NCBI GenBank assembly: GCA_024102635.1
Contig: JAGFJO010000072.1
Coordinates: 62,001 to 126,000 of the forward strand
From: Deltaproteobacteria bacterium
GTDB lineage: Bacteria > Bdellovibrionota_C > UBA2361 > JAGFJO01
Reading direction: 5' to 3'
DNA length: 64,000 bases
Shown: in pieces, positions 33,494 through 42,837 of the stretch
How the letters are laid out: each line of letters starts with the position of its first letter
Numbering within the stretch: position 1 is the first letter of the stretch
Notes under the pieces: model-generated
Told to the model about the DNA's origin: nothing
The model's input: only the letters and a program-made list of their open reading frames with translations
The model's database searches: none
Made by a program: the position numbers and the translations under genes

Positions 33494-34756
33494 TCACTCT
33501 CTGACCTGACCGTGGCCACGCACCAGATACTTGTAACTGGTGAGCTCCGCCAGCCCCATTGGACCGCGCGCATGCAGCTTCTGGGTGCTTATGTCGATCT
33601 CCGCTCCGAATCCGAACTCGAATCCGTCAGTGAATCTAGTGGAGGCGTTGTGATAAAGAGCTGCGGCATCCACCCGGCTGAAAAACTTTTCGACTGATTT
33701 GGGGGAGCTGCTTATTATTGCTTCCGAATGCCGAGTGCCATAGGTGTTGATGTGATCTATGGCGGACTCAACGTCGTCGACGACTTTAACTGCTAGGATG
33801 AGATCCAGATACTCTGTTGCCCAGTCGGACTCCTCGGCTCTTTTTATCGAATCAGCAATCAATCGCGAAACTTCGCAGCCGCGGCACTCGACACCTCTTG
33901 ACTGAAGTGCGGTTACTAGTGATTTCAAATTCCGCGCGGCCCATTCTTTGTGAACCAGGACGGTCTCAATTGCATTGCAAACGGAGGGTCTTTGCGTCTT
34001 TGCGTTACTACAGATTGATATTGCCATCTCCGGGTCCGCATCACCGTCAATATAAAGATGGCAGTTGCCGGCTCCAGTTTCGATCACCGGTACAACTGAA
34101 TTTCGCACCACGAATTGAATTAGGTCTGCGCCGCCGCGCGGAATTACGCAGTCAACGAGCGAAGAGGCCTGAAGCAGATCCACGATAGACTCGCGCCGGG
34201 TATCTTCGATAAGCTGTATGGCATCTTCCGGAAGCTGCTCTTTTGTGAGAGTGCCGCGTATAACTTTTACCAAGGCTAAGTTCGTGTCCAGCGCCGAGCT
34301 GCTCCCTCTGAGAAGACAGGCATTTCCCGTCTTAAAGCAGATTGCGGCTGAATCCACCGTTACGTTCGGGCGCGCTTCATAGATTATCCCTATGACTCCA
34401 AATGGTACTCTTACCTTGGAAAGCTCAAGTCCATTGGGCCGGCGCCAGCTCTGAAGTACCTCACCAACCGGATCTGGCAGATCAGCAAGCTGAGTGAGGC
34501 TTAATGCGATATCCTCGATTCGCTTATCGTTAAGTTTCAATCTATCGAGCAATGCTGCGCTCAAGCCGTTTTTAGCTCCGCGTTCCAGATCCTTTTCATT
34601 TGCGGCAAGTACCGCGGTCTTTTCTTCAGTTAACGCCTTTGATAGGGAAGAGAGGAAACGGTTTTTGCGCTCTGTCGGGATTGAAGCGCAATCAAAGGAG
34701 GCAGCCTTTGCCCGGCGCCCTTTTTTTATTATCTCACTATTTGTTTCTTGCTCCAT
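33494..34756 (-). CDS. proA: Gamma-glutamyl phosphate reductase
   Basis: A 420-residue aldehyde dehydrogenase-fold enzyme of normal ProA length. Landmarks are VPFGVIGIIYEARPNVTVDSAAICFKTGN (read in pieces), ALLRGSSSAL-like CLLRGSSSA, VIPRGGADLI, PVIETGAGNCHLYID, and the catalytic Cys in RPSVCNAIET. The C-terminal GRGPMGL-like ARGPMGLAELTSYKYLVRGHG is characteristic. It reduces gamma-glutamyl phosphate to glutamate semialdehyde with NADPH, the second step of proline synthesis. It starts 7 bases after the proB stop, forming a proBA operon. Confidence 0.96.
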   Translation of the reverse strand: MEQETNSEIIKKGRRAKAASFDCASIPTERKNRFLSSLSKALTEEKTAVLAANEKDLERGAKNGLSAALLDRLKLNDKRIEDIALSLTQLADLPDPVGEVLQSWRRPNGLELSKVRVPFGVIGIIYEARPNVTVDSAAICFKTGNACLLRGSSSALDTNLALVKVIRGTLTKEQLPEDAIQLIEDTRRESIVDLLQASSLVDCVIPRGGADLIQFVVRNSVVPVIETGAGNCHLYIDGDADPEMAISICSNAKTQRPSVCNAIETVLVHKEWAARNLKSLVTALQSRGVECRGCEVSRLIADSIKRAEESDWATEYLDLILAVKVVDDVESAIDHINTYGTRHSEAIISSSPKSVEKFFSRVDAAALYHNASTRFTDGFEFGFGAEIDISTQKLHARGPMGLAELTSYKYLVRGHGQVRE

Positions 34757-34763
34757 GGTGTTG

Positions 34764-35885
34764 TTAGCTTACTGCATCTTCAACATAAAGTTCCACCCAA
34801 TCATCGCGGTGAATCACCTCGGGTTTTTTGGAGCCGTTCCCGGGCGTCAGTGACTTCAGCGGTTTGCCAAGGCACGCCTTGAGCTTGCGTGAGGAGTAAT
34901 TTACGATCCCCTTGCCGACGATTTTCCCATCCAGTGAATTTACTGCAATAACATCACCTTGATTGAATTTGCCTTGGACCGTCTTAACTCCGACCGGCAG
35001 GAGGCTGCGGCCCCCTTCAACCAGCGCGTTCACTGCCCCGCTATCAATTGCGATCGAACCTTTAAGTTCGGCGTGAAAAGCTATCCATTGTTTCTTTCGT
35101 TGCAACCTCTCACTTGCCGACCCGCCGAAGTAAGTGCCCTGACCTGAGCCAGCCAGTATCTCTTCGTAAGGGAATCCATCGCCGCCGCGCCCGATGAAAA
35201 CGCGCACGCCGTTAGTCATTGCCTGTTCGGCGGCCTTAATCTTGGTGTACATGCCGCCGGTTCCTACAGAGGAGCCGGTGGATCTGGCCTTCTCAATTAT
35301 CGCCGGAGTAATTCTATCAATTTGGTTGATACGTTTGGCGGATTTGTGCTTTCTAGGATCCCCTTCATAAAAGCCATCGATGTCGGTAACCATTATTAAA
35401 GTGCCGGCTTGTAGCAGGCATGCGACAAGTGCTGCCAGCACATCATTGTCACCGAATCTTATTTCACCGGTCGCGACAGTATCGTTTTCATTTATTATCG
35501 GAACCACTCCGTGCTCTATCAAGGTGGAGAGGGTATTAAGGGCATTATTGTATGAGTCGCGCCGCAAAAAATCACCGCGTGTGAGAAGGACCTGGGCTAT
35601 TTTGATTCTAAACTTCGAGAATTCATGACTATAGGCCTGCATCAGCAAGCATTGCCCTACAGCTGCTGCCGCTTGTTTGTCCTCAATTGTTCTTGGTCTC
35701 TGCTTGAAGCCAAGCTCTTTAAACCCCGACGCGATCGCACCGGAAGTCACCAACACCACTTCATAGCCTTGCTGGTTAAGGAGCGATAACGCCCGGACCT
35801 GCCCGGCCAGTTTTTTTGTATCGAGGCCGCCGGAAGCAGAGGTGAGCGAACTGCTGCCGATCTTGACGATTATCCGCTGTTTCAT
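34764..35885 (-). CDS. proB: Glutamate 5-kinase with PUA domain
   Basis: A 373-residue enzyme. The amino-acid kinase domain starts RIIVKIGSSSLT and continues with VLVTSGAIASGF, PIINENDTVA and DNDVLAALVA, with MVTDIDGFYEGDPRKH at the nucleotide-binding end. A C-terminal PUA domain occupies about residues 280-365 (GSIAIDSGAVNAL, LLPVGVKTVQG, GDVIAVNSLDG). It phosphorylates glutamate at the gamma position and is normally inhibited by proline. The ATG at 35885 puts the kinase motif at the usual distance from the N-terminus; a frame extension to 35939 adds 18 unlikely residues. Operon with proA. Confidence 0.95.
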   Translation of the reverse strand: MKQRIIVKIGSSSLTSASGGLDTKKLAGQVRALSLLNQQGYEVVLVTSGAIASGFKELGFKQRPRTIEDKQAAAAVGQCLLMQAYSHEFSKFRIKIAQVLLTRGDFLRRDSYNNALNTLSTLIEHGVVPIINENDTVATGEIRFGDNDVLAALVACLLQAGTLIMVTDIDGFYEGDPRKHKSAKRINQIDRITPAIIEKARSTGSSVGTGGMYTKIKAAEQAMTNGVRVFIGRGGDGFPYEEILAGSGQGTYFGGSASERLQRKKQWIAFHAELKGSIAIDSGAVNALVEGGRSLLPVGVKTVQGKFNQGDVIAVNSLDGKIVGKGIVNYSSRKLKACLGKPLKSLTPGNGSKKPEVIHRDDWVELYVEDAVS

Positions 35886-35967
35886 CTCTAGCCGAGGGAA
35901 ATGTTGTTTAGAGCCGAACGAAAAGATAGCACTTGGCACCGCTTGATGAAAATCAGGCAGCGGAATT

Positions 35968-36040
35968 TGACCCCAAGGGGACTCGAACCCCTGTTTCCGG
36001 CGTGAGAGGCCAGCGTCCTAGACCGCTAGACGATGGGGCC
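35968..36040 (-). tRNA. tRNA-Glu (anticodon CUC)
   Basis: A 73-base cloverleaf on the minus strand. The acceptor GGCCCCA pairs with TGGGGTC (one G-T). The anticodon loop reads CTCTCAC with anticodon CTC, the T arm is ACAGG/CCTGT-like around TTCGAGT and the D arm matches the usual tRNA-Glu GTCTAGCGGTCTAGGAC pattern. The discriminator is A and no CCA is encoded. It lies upstream of proB on the same strand. Confidence 0.95.
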
Positions 36041-36244
36041 GCATTACAGATGCGGGTAGTACTTTAGATGATAAACTGGAAAAAACAAGGTGCCGCCGAA
36101 TCGGGGCTCTGGACGACCTTAACCCCCGGGTATTACAAGCCAGCTGGCTCGGCGCTTTACGGCTTTGGTACAGGATATGATGATATTGGATAGGGGGAAT
36201 AGTTGTAACAAAGCCGCCCAGCCAGTAATATATTCGCAGTTTGA

Positions 36245-36315
36245 TCGCCCGTGGTGCAATGGTAGCACGCCAGGTTCTGACCCTGGAAATCGAGGTTCGA
36301 GTCCTTGCGGGCGAA
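36245..36315 (+). tRNA. tRNA-Gln (anticodon CUG)
   Basis: A 71-base cloverleaf: acceptor TCGCCCG with CGGGCGA, D arm GTGC/GCAC, anticodon stem CCAGG/CCTGG around TTCTGAC (anticodon CTG), T arm CGAGG/CCTTG around TTCGAGT, discriminator A, no encoded CCA. A possible promoter is TTGTAA at 36203 and TAATAT at 36226 (17-base spacer). The gene is divergent from tRNA-Glu. Confidence 0.95.
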
Positions 36316-36516
36316 ATTAATGCTTCCTTAATTCGAAATTGGGAGCGGCTCTTTTTGGATAGTATTTCTGGTGATACGTGCGGTTACCTGCATTATATTC
36401 TAGTCTTGCTGTTTGAGCCGGTTTTTTCCCGACTCGGTTTGTTGCCGATCACGTTTTTACCGATCATGGCGGCCTGTCCGCCGCTCTTTGTTTGTGTTTG
36501 AATGGTTAGCTGCTTA

Positions 36517-38316
36517 ATGAACCGTTATCGCCAAAGATTCGTTGTTAGAGCGCTTGCTCTGATGGTCTCCGCCGTTTCATTAACTTCGTGCAGCAGCACT
36601 CAGAACCAGGTCTCGCCGGAAAACCTTAATATCGAGGTTAAGAACCTACCGCGATCGTATATCGATCCGCAGCTTGAAAAGAGCTCTAAAGCAATGCACC
36701 ACTATCTGTTGGGGCAACTGCTTTACAACCAGGAAGAGTTTACCCAGGCACTAGACAATTTTGAGCGAGCAAGCAAGTTAAGCGAAGCGCCCGCGCCGGT
36801 TCTTCACACTAAGCTGGCCGAGCTGCTTGTGCGCTCCGGGGAGCTCTCCAAAGCATATGAGGAGTGCCAAAAGGCTTTGCAGCAGCAGCCCGACGATTCC
36901 GCTATTCTTCTTTTGTATGCAGGAATTCTTGAAGCGCTCAAGCGCGGAGATGAAGCGGAGCCGATATACCGGAGATTGATCGAAAGCCGTCCTGAAGGGC
37001 TCGATGCGTACGTGTTGCTTGCAAGCCTCTACATCGGCCGGCAGGAAGTTGATAAGGGTATCGAAGTACTCAACCGCCTTATTGAGCGCAATCCAAATGA
37101 GGCATTAGGGTATGGGTATTTGAGCCGGGCGTACGAAATACAAGAAAATCTTCCGCAGGCAGAATCAAAGATAAAGCAGGCGCTGGCTCTCGACTCGGAC
37201 AATGTAAATTTTCGAATAGATTTAGTGCGAATATATCTTAAGCAGAAAAAGGTCGAGCAGGCTAAAGATGTTTGCGCTCAGATAATCGAGCGTGATCCGA
37301 ACAACGTGCAGGCCCGCAAGGTGCTTGGTCAGCTGCTTCTTAGCGAAAGCAGGTTCGACGAGGCGCTTAATCACCTTCAGGTGGTGGAAACTATTGAGAA
37401 GGACGCTACCGATACACGGTTCAAAATCGCGCTTATTCAGATCGGCAAGCAGCGGTATGCAGAAGCGATAACAGAGCTTAATTTGGTCCTGGCTGCAAAC
37501 CCCGAATACCCGGAGGCGCGCTATTACTTGGCATCTGTGTATGCCGCGTCTGGCCGTAAGAATGAGGCCATCGAAGAGCTTCTCAAGATCAGAAAGGACG
37601 AGAGCTCCTTTGTGCAGGCTCGTAACTTTGCCGCATTTCTTTTGCGCCAGGAAAAGCAGATCAAAAGAGCCGAGGAAGTGCTTTATGAGGCCTATCGGCT
37701 GCATCGTGAGAACTCTTCAATTCTGGCATATCTTGTTATGTTAATGCGGGAGAACGGTAACCTCGAAAAAGCCGAAACTCTGCTCAGTGATGCACTCGAG
37801 AGATCGCCGAACGACGAAAAGCTGATATTTTCGTACGCTACTGTGCTTTACGACATGGGACAGCGTCAGCGTGGCGTAGAGATGATGGAAAAACTGATCG
37901 AGCTCAACCCGAGCCACAGTGACTCACTGAATTTTGTTGCTTATCACCTGGCCGAATTGAATTCGGAACTAGGCCGGGCAAAAGAGCTGGTAATGAAAGC
38001 TCTTAAGATTAGGCCCAATGACGGTTATTATTTAGATACACTTGGTTGGATCTACTTTCGGCAGCAACAGTACAAGGAAGCGGCCGACGCGCTTTCCCGC
38101 GCCGTGTCGCTTGTCCCCGATGATGCGGTAATACTTGAACATTACGGGGACGCGCTTTTAGCGGTCGGTGAACGCGCTCGAGCGCTGGAGATCTTCAAAC
38201 AAGCTGTCAAAAGCATATCCGATCAAGATAACCGGCAAGCGGAAGAGGAAATGGAGATGCTGCCTCGCCTGAACAAAAAGATATCTTCACTCTCGGCCGA
38301 GCTCGGCACGGACTAA
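36517..38316 (+). CDS. TPR-repeat lipoprotein
   Basis: A 599-residue lipoprotein: a basic N-terminus (MNRYRQRFVVRA), hydrophobic core and lipobox VSLTSC. The mature protein is almost entirely tetratricopeptide repeats, about 14-15 of them, with typical spacing (ALGYGYLSRAYEIQ, EARYYLASVYAASG, YYLDTLGWIYFRQQ and NDGYYLDTLGW near the end). Such long TPR lipoproteins act as assembly or docking scaffolds at the outer membrane. The LolB-like lipoprotein gene follows 33 bases downstream, and this pair is common in deltaproteobacterial genomes. ATG 36517 is preferred for its clean signal peptide; an ATG at 36502 adds five residues. No strong ribosome site is seen for either. Confidence 0.85.
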   Translation: MNRYRQRFVVRALALMVSAVSLTSCSSTQNQVSPENLNIEVKNLPRSYIDPQLEKSSKAMHHYLLGQLLYNQEEFTQALDNFERASKLSEAPAPVLHTKLAELLVRSGELSKAYEECQKALQQQPDDSAILLLYAGILEALKRGDEAEPIYRRLIESRPEGLDAYVLLASLYIGRQEVDKGIEVLNRLIERNPNEALGYGYLSRAYEIQENLPQAESKIKQALALDSDNVNFRIDLVRIYLKQKKVEQAKDVCAQIIERDPNNVQARKVLGQLLLSESRFDEALNHLQVVETIEKDATDTRFKIALIQIGKQRYAEAITELNLVLAANPEYPEARYYLASVYAASGRKNEAIEELLKIRKDESSFVQARNFAAFLLRQEKQIKRAEEVLYEAYRLHRENSSILAYLVMLMRENGNLEKAETLLSDALERSPNDEKLIFSYATVLYDMGQRQRGVEMMEKLIELNPSHSDSLNFVAYHLAELNSELGRAKELVMKALKIRPNDGYYLDTLGWIYFRQQQYKEAADALSRAVSLVPDDAVILEHYGDALLAVGERARALEIFKQAVKSISDQDNRQAEEEMEMLPRLNKKISSLSAELGTD

Positions 38317-38349
38317 GCAGTAGTTACCCTTTCGAACTGAAGGAGCAGT

Positions 38350-39159
38350 TTGAGATTAAAATTAATTATCTTGTGCGCTGCCGTGATAGCGGCTCTTGGC
38401 GGCTGCCATATTCGGCCGGCACCGATCATTGAGCTAAGCGGCGAGCGCGTCCTAGGGAGTGAGAAGAGGGCTCTCACTGCCGCGCTCCAGCAGCGCGCCT
38501 CAGAGATGCATAGTTTCCGTACATTAGCATCGGTGGAGCTGCGCCATGGTCAGGAGTCGGAGAGGTTCAGAGAAGTCTTTGTTTTTGAGCGGCCCGCTAA
38601 GCTGAGAGTGGAAATTCTACCGCTGCAAGCATTTTATGCCTTGGCGTTGATTACGGCACGTGGTGGAGAGGTGACCATCCTTGATATGCAGGAGCGGCAA
38701 GCACACCGCTCCCCTTTCACTCCGGCCGCCATCCGTAGGGCGATCGGTGTCCCGGCAACATACGATGAGATTTTTGGCTACCTTACCGCAAGGCTTCCGC
38801 TGGAAATTTTTGTAGATGAAGCAACTTTCGAAGAGCAGGCCGAGGTGAGAAGGGCCGGGGCAAACTATGTCGTGTCGGTGTTAAACGGGTCTCTTGTGGC
38901 TGAAATAGACCCGCAGAACCATCTTGTACGCAAACTGCAACTGCGGGACCGGTTTAACGAACAGCTTTCTTTGACGGCGGAATATGGCGCTCTACGGGAA
39001 GTGGACGGGGTTCCCATGTACGGCGACATATCACTTTCGCTGTTCGACCCGCAGGTTGACATCCTATTGAAACTGAACGCGATTGCTATTAATAGAGAGA
39101 TTAGCGATCAGCTTTTTGAGGCTGAAATACCCGCTGATTTCCCGGTCTCAAACCGTTAA
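38350..39159 (+). CDS. LolB/LolA-like (DUF4292-type) lipoprotein
   Basis: A 269-residue lipoprotein with lipobox ALGGC about residue 19. The mature part shows the half-barrel pattern of LolA/LolB-like and DUF4292 proteins: a helix with FRTLASVELRHG, then successive amphipathic strands (REVFVFERPAKLRVEILP, VTILDMQERQ) and a C-terminal sheet. Such proteins bind lipid or lipoprotein tails in the periplasm. The start is TTG at 38350, supported by AAGGAG directly upstream. It is in one transcript with the TPR lipoprotein and may be its partner in outer-membrane lipoprotein sorting. Assignment to LolB proper is not certain because sequence identity in this family is low. Confidence 0.7.
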   Translation: MRLKLIILCAAVIAALGGCHIRPAPIIELSGERVLGSEKRALTAALQQRASEMHSFRTLASVELRHGQESERFREVFVFERPAKLRVEILPLQAFYALALITARGGEVTILDMQERQAHRSPFTPAAIRRAIGVPATYDEIFGYLTARLPLEIFVDEATFEEQAEVRRAGANYVVSVLNGSLVAEIDPQNHLVRKLQLRDRFNEQLSLTAEYGALREVDGVPMYGDISLSLFDPQVDILLKLNAIAINREISDQLFEAEIPADFPVSNR

Positions 39160-39169
39160 CCCTCTTTTA

Positions 39170-40879
39170 TCAGGAAGATTGGTTGCGGCTTTCAATAGAA
39201 CTCGCTCCCGCCTCCACTGCAAATTTTAAGGCCGCTATGTTGAGCAGAAAAACGATCAAGATTCCGGTAGCAAGGCCGAGCTGCCGCTCGAAGGCAGGCA
39301 CCGACGGGCGAATGATCTCAATTCGGCTGATCACCAGCATGAAGGCAATCGGCAGAAGATTGACCAGAGTAAATACGGTGCTGCTTATAATAAAAAGCAT
39401 GCTCCCGATATTCGCGGAGAGCTGTCCTGGGTGTTCCCACTCGAAGCTGGCATAAGCAGTTGCGAAACCAATCGCCAACCCAACAATTCCTATGCTGAGA
39501 AAAATCGCACAGGCGATCGTGAGCACTATAAAATCCAGATCGGCTTGCACAGCCATCGCGCCCGAGGCCATTACGACAGTAGAGATGGCCGCTATAGGCA
39601 GAATCCATGAGAGAAATTTTGCGTAAAGGACGGTTCGAATGTTCACCGGAGCCTTTTGCAAGATCCAGAAGGAGCGCCCTTCAAGCGATAGCGAAGGGTA
39701 TACAAAGCGGGTCGCGATGGACGTGGTAATGAAACTTCCCATCAGCACGTTGCATATTATTAGCAGAACATTCCATATCATTACCGTTAGCGGAGAGCCC
39801 CGCAGCTCCTGCATTAGCCTGATATTGTATATATAAAGCAGGCATAACAGCATTAGCAAAAATAGTTGCAGTAATTGCGTGGCGCTGCGTGCAAAGATCT
39901 TGAACTCTTTGAGCATCAAAGCTCTTAAATCCTGAGCGACGAAGAACAACAGCTTTGCCGAGAGGTGTTGCGAGCGCTTGCTGTTGAGCCGAAGAGCCGC
40001 CTTGGCAAGGCGCGTTTCAGAGTAGCAGTTAAAGTAATATCTCGTAACCGATACGTAACTAAGTAGCGCGAACCCTGCCAGCCACGTCACGAGATTAATC
40101 AAAGCCTTTACCCAAGGCTCGCTGCCGAAAAGCAAGGCTGCACATAGCTGGGAAGCAGAGGTTGCCGGAGAAACTTCCCACCAGACAGAGGCCAGTTGCG
40201 CGCGCACCTCGGTAATATCGGGAGTGTGCCTCGGCGTGTTGCTTGGAGGCAGCATGAGGATTATCGTAAAAAGAAAGGCCACAAAGGCAGCCGCGATCAG
40301 CGGGGCAGCGGCTTTCCTCATTATTAGCGGGAAGGCGCGGAATAGGGGAGGTATGAGCGCCATTGCAATTAGTGCCGGCAGAACGATGACTGCCGTAATT
40401 GCAGCAAGCGCGGCCATAGCAGCGCCCAGCGGCGGCTGGTAAGCGAAATAGAAGGCTGAAAGTATCGGAGCTGCAAGCAGAAGAATTAGCCAGCTCGAGC
40501 TTATTAGAACTTCGATGAGTTTATTAAGGTAAAAGCGCGGCATTGAAAGGGGCGCTGCCAGCACCAGATCGAGATCTTTCGCGAAAAAAAGTGACGAGAG
40601 CGCGTTGGCGAGGCAAGAAAGAACCAGCAATACAAAAAGGCAGACCAGGGCGGCATTCAGAATGAACTGAATCGGAATCTCGAGCCGCTCCTGGCTGCTT
40701 TGCAGGTAAAGAAGGGCATCATGACATGCCTGAAACAGGCTGACGATAACGATCGCCGCAGTTGCGGCAAGTATAATCTTCCTAATGCTGAATTTCTCTT
40801 TTAAGGGAGCCTTTAACCAGATGTTCTTCCAGCCTAGGATTCTTGGTTTGAGGAGTAGCGGAATAAAATTCGCCGTCAT
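39170..40879 (-). CDS. ABC-2-type transporter permease
   Basis: A 569-residue, very hydrophobic protein with about 12 membrane helices in two clusters and a loop rich in Arg/Lys between them. Its size and composition fit large ABC-2 permeases of the type seen with single ATPases. SLEGRSFWILQKAPV is a typical ABC-2 permease landmark. It overlaps the ATPase gene by 4 bases, so translation is coupled. Substrate unknown; candidates are drugs, lipids or glycans. It converges on the LolB-like gene with a gap of 10 bases. Confidence 0.85.
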   Translation of the reverse strand: MTANFIPLLLKPRILGWKNIWLKAPLKEKFSIRKIILAATAAIVIVSLFQACHDALLYLQSSQERLEIPIQFILNAALVCLFVLLVLSCLANALSSLFFAKDLDLVLAAPLSMPRFYLNKLIEVLISSSWLILLLAAPILSAFYFAYQPPLGAAMAALAAITAVIVLPALIAMALIPPLFRAFPLIMRKAAAPLIAAAFVAFLFTIILMLPPSNTPRHTPDITEVRAQLASVWWEVSPATSASQLCAALLFGSEPWVKALINLVTWLAGFALLSYVSVTRYYFNCYSETRLAKAALRLNSKRSQHLSAKLLFFVAQDLRALMLKEFKIFARSATQLLQLFLLMLLCLLYIYNIRLMQELRGSPLTVMIWNVLLIICNVLMGSFITTSIATRFVYPSLSLEGRSFWILQKAPVNIRTVLYAKFLSWILPIAAISTVVMASGAMAVQADLDFIVLTIACAIFLSIGIVGLAIGFATAYASFEWEHPGQLSANIGSMLFIISSTVFTLVNLLPIAFMLVISRIEIIRPSVPAFERQLGLATGILIVFLLNIAALKFAVEAGASSIESRNQSS

Positions 40880-41607
40880 CCTTGATAGCTTGAAGTGAGC
40901 TGTAAAAACATCTCCTCGAGCCTGATCTGAATGCTTCCGGTCTGAATTCTAATGTGTTCTAAGGTGCCGGCCGCAATCAAGTTGCCATCGTGAATTATCG
41001 CCAGGCGGTCCGCCACCTCCTCCGCCACGTTAAGCGAATGAGTAGAAAGTAGGATCGACATTCCGGAGTCGGCATATCGCCGAAAGGCCTGCTTCAAAAA
41101 CTTTGCACCGTGCGGATCCAGACCAACCATAGGTTCGTCTACTATCAGCACTTCCGGATCGTGCACTAGTGCGGCGCAAGTTGCCAGGCGCTGCTTCATT
41201 CCATGAGAGTAGCTCTCGACAAGTTCATCTTGCCAACGGGTGAGGCCGTACTCTTCTAGCAGTTGATCGATGCGCTCTTCTGCCCTCTTCTGCGGAACAG
41301 AGTATAGATCCGCGATGAAGTAAAGGAACTCGCGGCCCGTTAGTTTATTGTAAAGATAGGGACGATCTGGGATGTAGCCGGTTATCCTTTTTGCTGCTTG
41401 AGAATCGGAAGCCATATCGTGCCGCCCGATGCGGATTGTACCCGAAGAGGGCTTAAGAACTCCTGCAAGCATTTTTAGAGTGGTAGTTTTGCCGGCGCCG
41501 TTGACTCCGAGAAAGCCGAATATCTCTCCTGGCTGCACCACAAAGCTGACATTATTTACGGCAGTAAAGTTGCCGTAGCTCTTAGTGAGATTCTCTATTT
41601 CGATCAC
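40876..41607 (-). CDS. ABC transporter ATP-binding protein
   Basis: A 243-residue nucleotide-binding subunit. The Walker A is GVNGAGKTT, the Q-loop is in TGYIPD, the signature is YSHGMKQRL (a Y-S-H-G variant of LSGGQ common in ABC-2 exporters), Walker B is VLIVDEPMVGLDP and the switch His is in LSTHSL. It powers the ABC-2 permease encoded immediately downstream with a 4-base overlap. A GC-rich hairpin at 41704-41724 separates this unit from the small upstream gene. Confidence 0.93.
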   Translation of the reverse strand: MIEIENLTKSYGNFTAVNNVSFVVQPGEIFGFLGVNGAGKTTTLKMLAGVLKPSSGTIRIGRHDMASDSQAAKRITGYIPDRPYLYNKLTGREFLYFIADLYSVPQKRAEERIDQLLEEYGLTRWQDELVESYSHGMKQRLATCAALVHDPEVLIVDEPMVGLDPHGAKFLKQAFRRYADSGMSILLSTHSLNVAEEVADRLAIIHDGNLIAAGTLEHIRIQTGSIQIRLEEMFLQLTSSYQG

Positions 41608-41703
41608 CGAAACCTCTTCCGCAAATGTTAAGTGCCTAAGAGTGTAATACTATTAAGATGAAGGGAAAATTACCGGGAATCGAAATTTAATTCTAGCGGA
41701 TAA

Positions 41704-41724
41704 GGCCGGGAATCGATCCCGGCC
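41704..41724 (-). terminator. GC-rich hairpin upstream of the ABC operon
   Basis: GGCCGGGA at 41704-41711 pairs with TCCCGGCC at 41717-41724 around a 5-base loop. It lies after the small gene at 41794 and before the ABC ATPase on the same strand. The bases beyond the stem are not a long T-run, so termination is likely but may be partial. Confidence 0.5.
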
Positions 41725-41793
41725 CTTTAAGGTAAGTCCTAAAAAACTCCACCGATTTTAAACCGCCTTTTCGGAGGTCATGCGGACGGCTGG

Positions 41794-41982
41794 TTAATTA
41801 AGGACCGGCAGCTCCTGAACGCGGCGCCGTCTCAGAATAGACTCTAACGTGAGCGAGGCGAGCTTATAGCCCTCTTGCTCCGTCTTGCCGGCTTCTAACG
41901 CGATCTCCGTAACTGCCTCAATCAATTCACCAATCGTGGTATTGATAGTAGCTAATCTCTCCTTTGACTGCCCATTATCCAT
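41794..41982 (-). CDS. Small helical protein of unknown function
   Basis: A 62-residue soluble protein (MDNGQSKERLATINT..., ending LPVLN), predicted mostly helical with an Arg patch (RRRRVQ). GAGGT lies at the right distance before the ATG, and a strong hairpin follows the stop, so it looks like a complete single-gene unit. No family recognised. Confidence 0.6.
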   Translation of the reverse strand: MDNGQSKERLATINTTIGELIEAVTEIALEAGKTEQEGYKLASLTLESILRRRRVQELPVLN

Positions 41983-42116
41983 GACGTTACCTCAAATAAA
42001 ACCAACCGTACTTTAAATCGGGCTTCATGCCCTATTTAGCTTGATGCGCGCCGCAGCAGGCCGGGTGCGTCAATTCAACTTGCATTACATATTATAAACC
42101 GCCACGGGGCGCAGCC

Positions 42117-42818
42117 TTAAGTGGTTTTTGCTGCCTCAATAAAAAAAACCGGGAATCCCTTGCTGTGAAATAACCTTTCGAATTCACTGAAGACGTTTCC
42201 CTGCAGATACTCCGAGTGGTGAAGATTCTGCGAAAGTTTCGTTATTGAGAGTAGGGGATTTTCCTTTATCAGCGCGTGTGTATCGGCGAAGGAGGGGGCA
42301 TGATCCGTTTTGTAGGAGATAAAGCCGCCTGGGCGGAGCATTGAGCAAAGAAGAGAGAGAAAGCTTCCTTTAAGAAGTTTGTGCTTCGCCCATTTGCGCC
42401 GGTCCGCCCATGGATCGGGGAAATTTATATAAATCCCGCTCAAGGAATCCTCGCTCAGCACCTCCGCGATCCTTCGAGCATCACACCGTAAAAAGATGAG
42501 ATTATCGAGATTCTCATCTTTTGCTTTTTCGGCGCTGCGGAAAGTACGTGTGGAACGAAGCTCAAAACCTAAGAACAAGGCCATAGGATTAAGCTTTGCC
42601 TGGGCAACTAAATGGCCTCCTGAGCCGCATCCCAGTTCGGCAATTACCTTTTCAAAGCGGTTCAGTTTTTGAGTGAGAAACTCCGCTTCAAAAGGTGCAG
42701 GCAGTCCTTCCGGGCACCTCAGAATCAGCTCCGGCATGCTCTCTAAAAGGGCAATGTACTGATTTTGCCAGCGCTTTTGCCTCATTCCCTGTATCCCGCT
42801 TGAACTAATCCTCATCAC
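42117..42818 (-). CDS. trmB: tRNA (guanine-46-N7)-methyltransferase
   Basis: A 233-residue enzyme with the TrmB pattern: the SAM motif is AELGCGSGGHLV, followed by GFELRSTRTF, the family-specific IYINFPDPWADRRKWAKHKLL (the F-P-D-P-W and K-x-x-H-x-K-x-R/L elements) and GGFISYKTDH. It methylates G46 in the variable loop of certain tRNAs. A start at 42818 (MMRISS) is given; ATG 42815 or the methionine in GMRQKRW are also possible. It is divergent from the unknown gene at 42838, with only 19 bases between the starts, so they share a promoter region. Confidence 0.93.
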   Translation of the reverse strand: MMRISSSGIQGMRQKRWQNQYIALLESMPELILRCPEGLPAPFEAEFLTQKLNRFEKVIAELGCGSGGHLVAQAKLNPMALFLGFELRSTRTFRSAEKAKDENLDNLIFLRCDARRIAEVLSEDSLSGIYINFPDPWADRRKWAKHKLLKGSFLSLLCSMLRPGGFISYKTDHAPSFADTHALIKENPLLSITKLSQNLHHSEYLQGNVFSEFERLFHSKGFPVFFIEAAKTT

Positions 42819-42837
42819 AAGTAGTGGAGAATAGCAG

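Noticed and set aside
35930..35945. TTGGCAC as a possible sigma-54 -24 element
   Set aside because: No matching -12 TTGC at the required spacing. It lies within a tRNA/proB junction where a sigma-54 promoter is not expected.
36241..36501. 86-codon frame covering the tRNA-Gln gene
   Set aside because: It runs through the tRNA and has no ribosome site. A shadow of the tRNA region.
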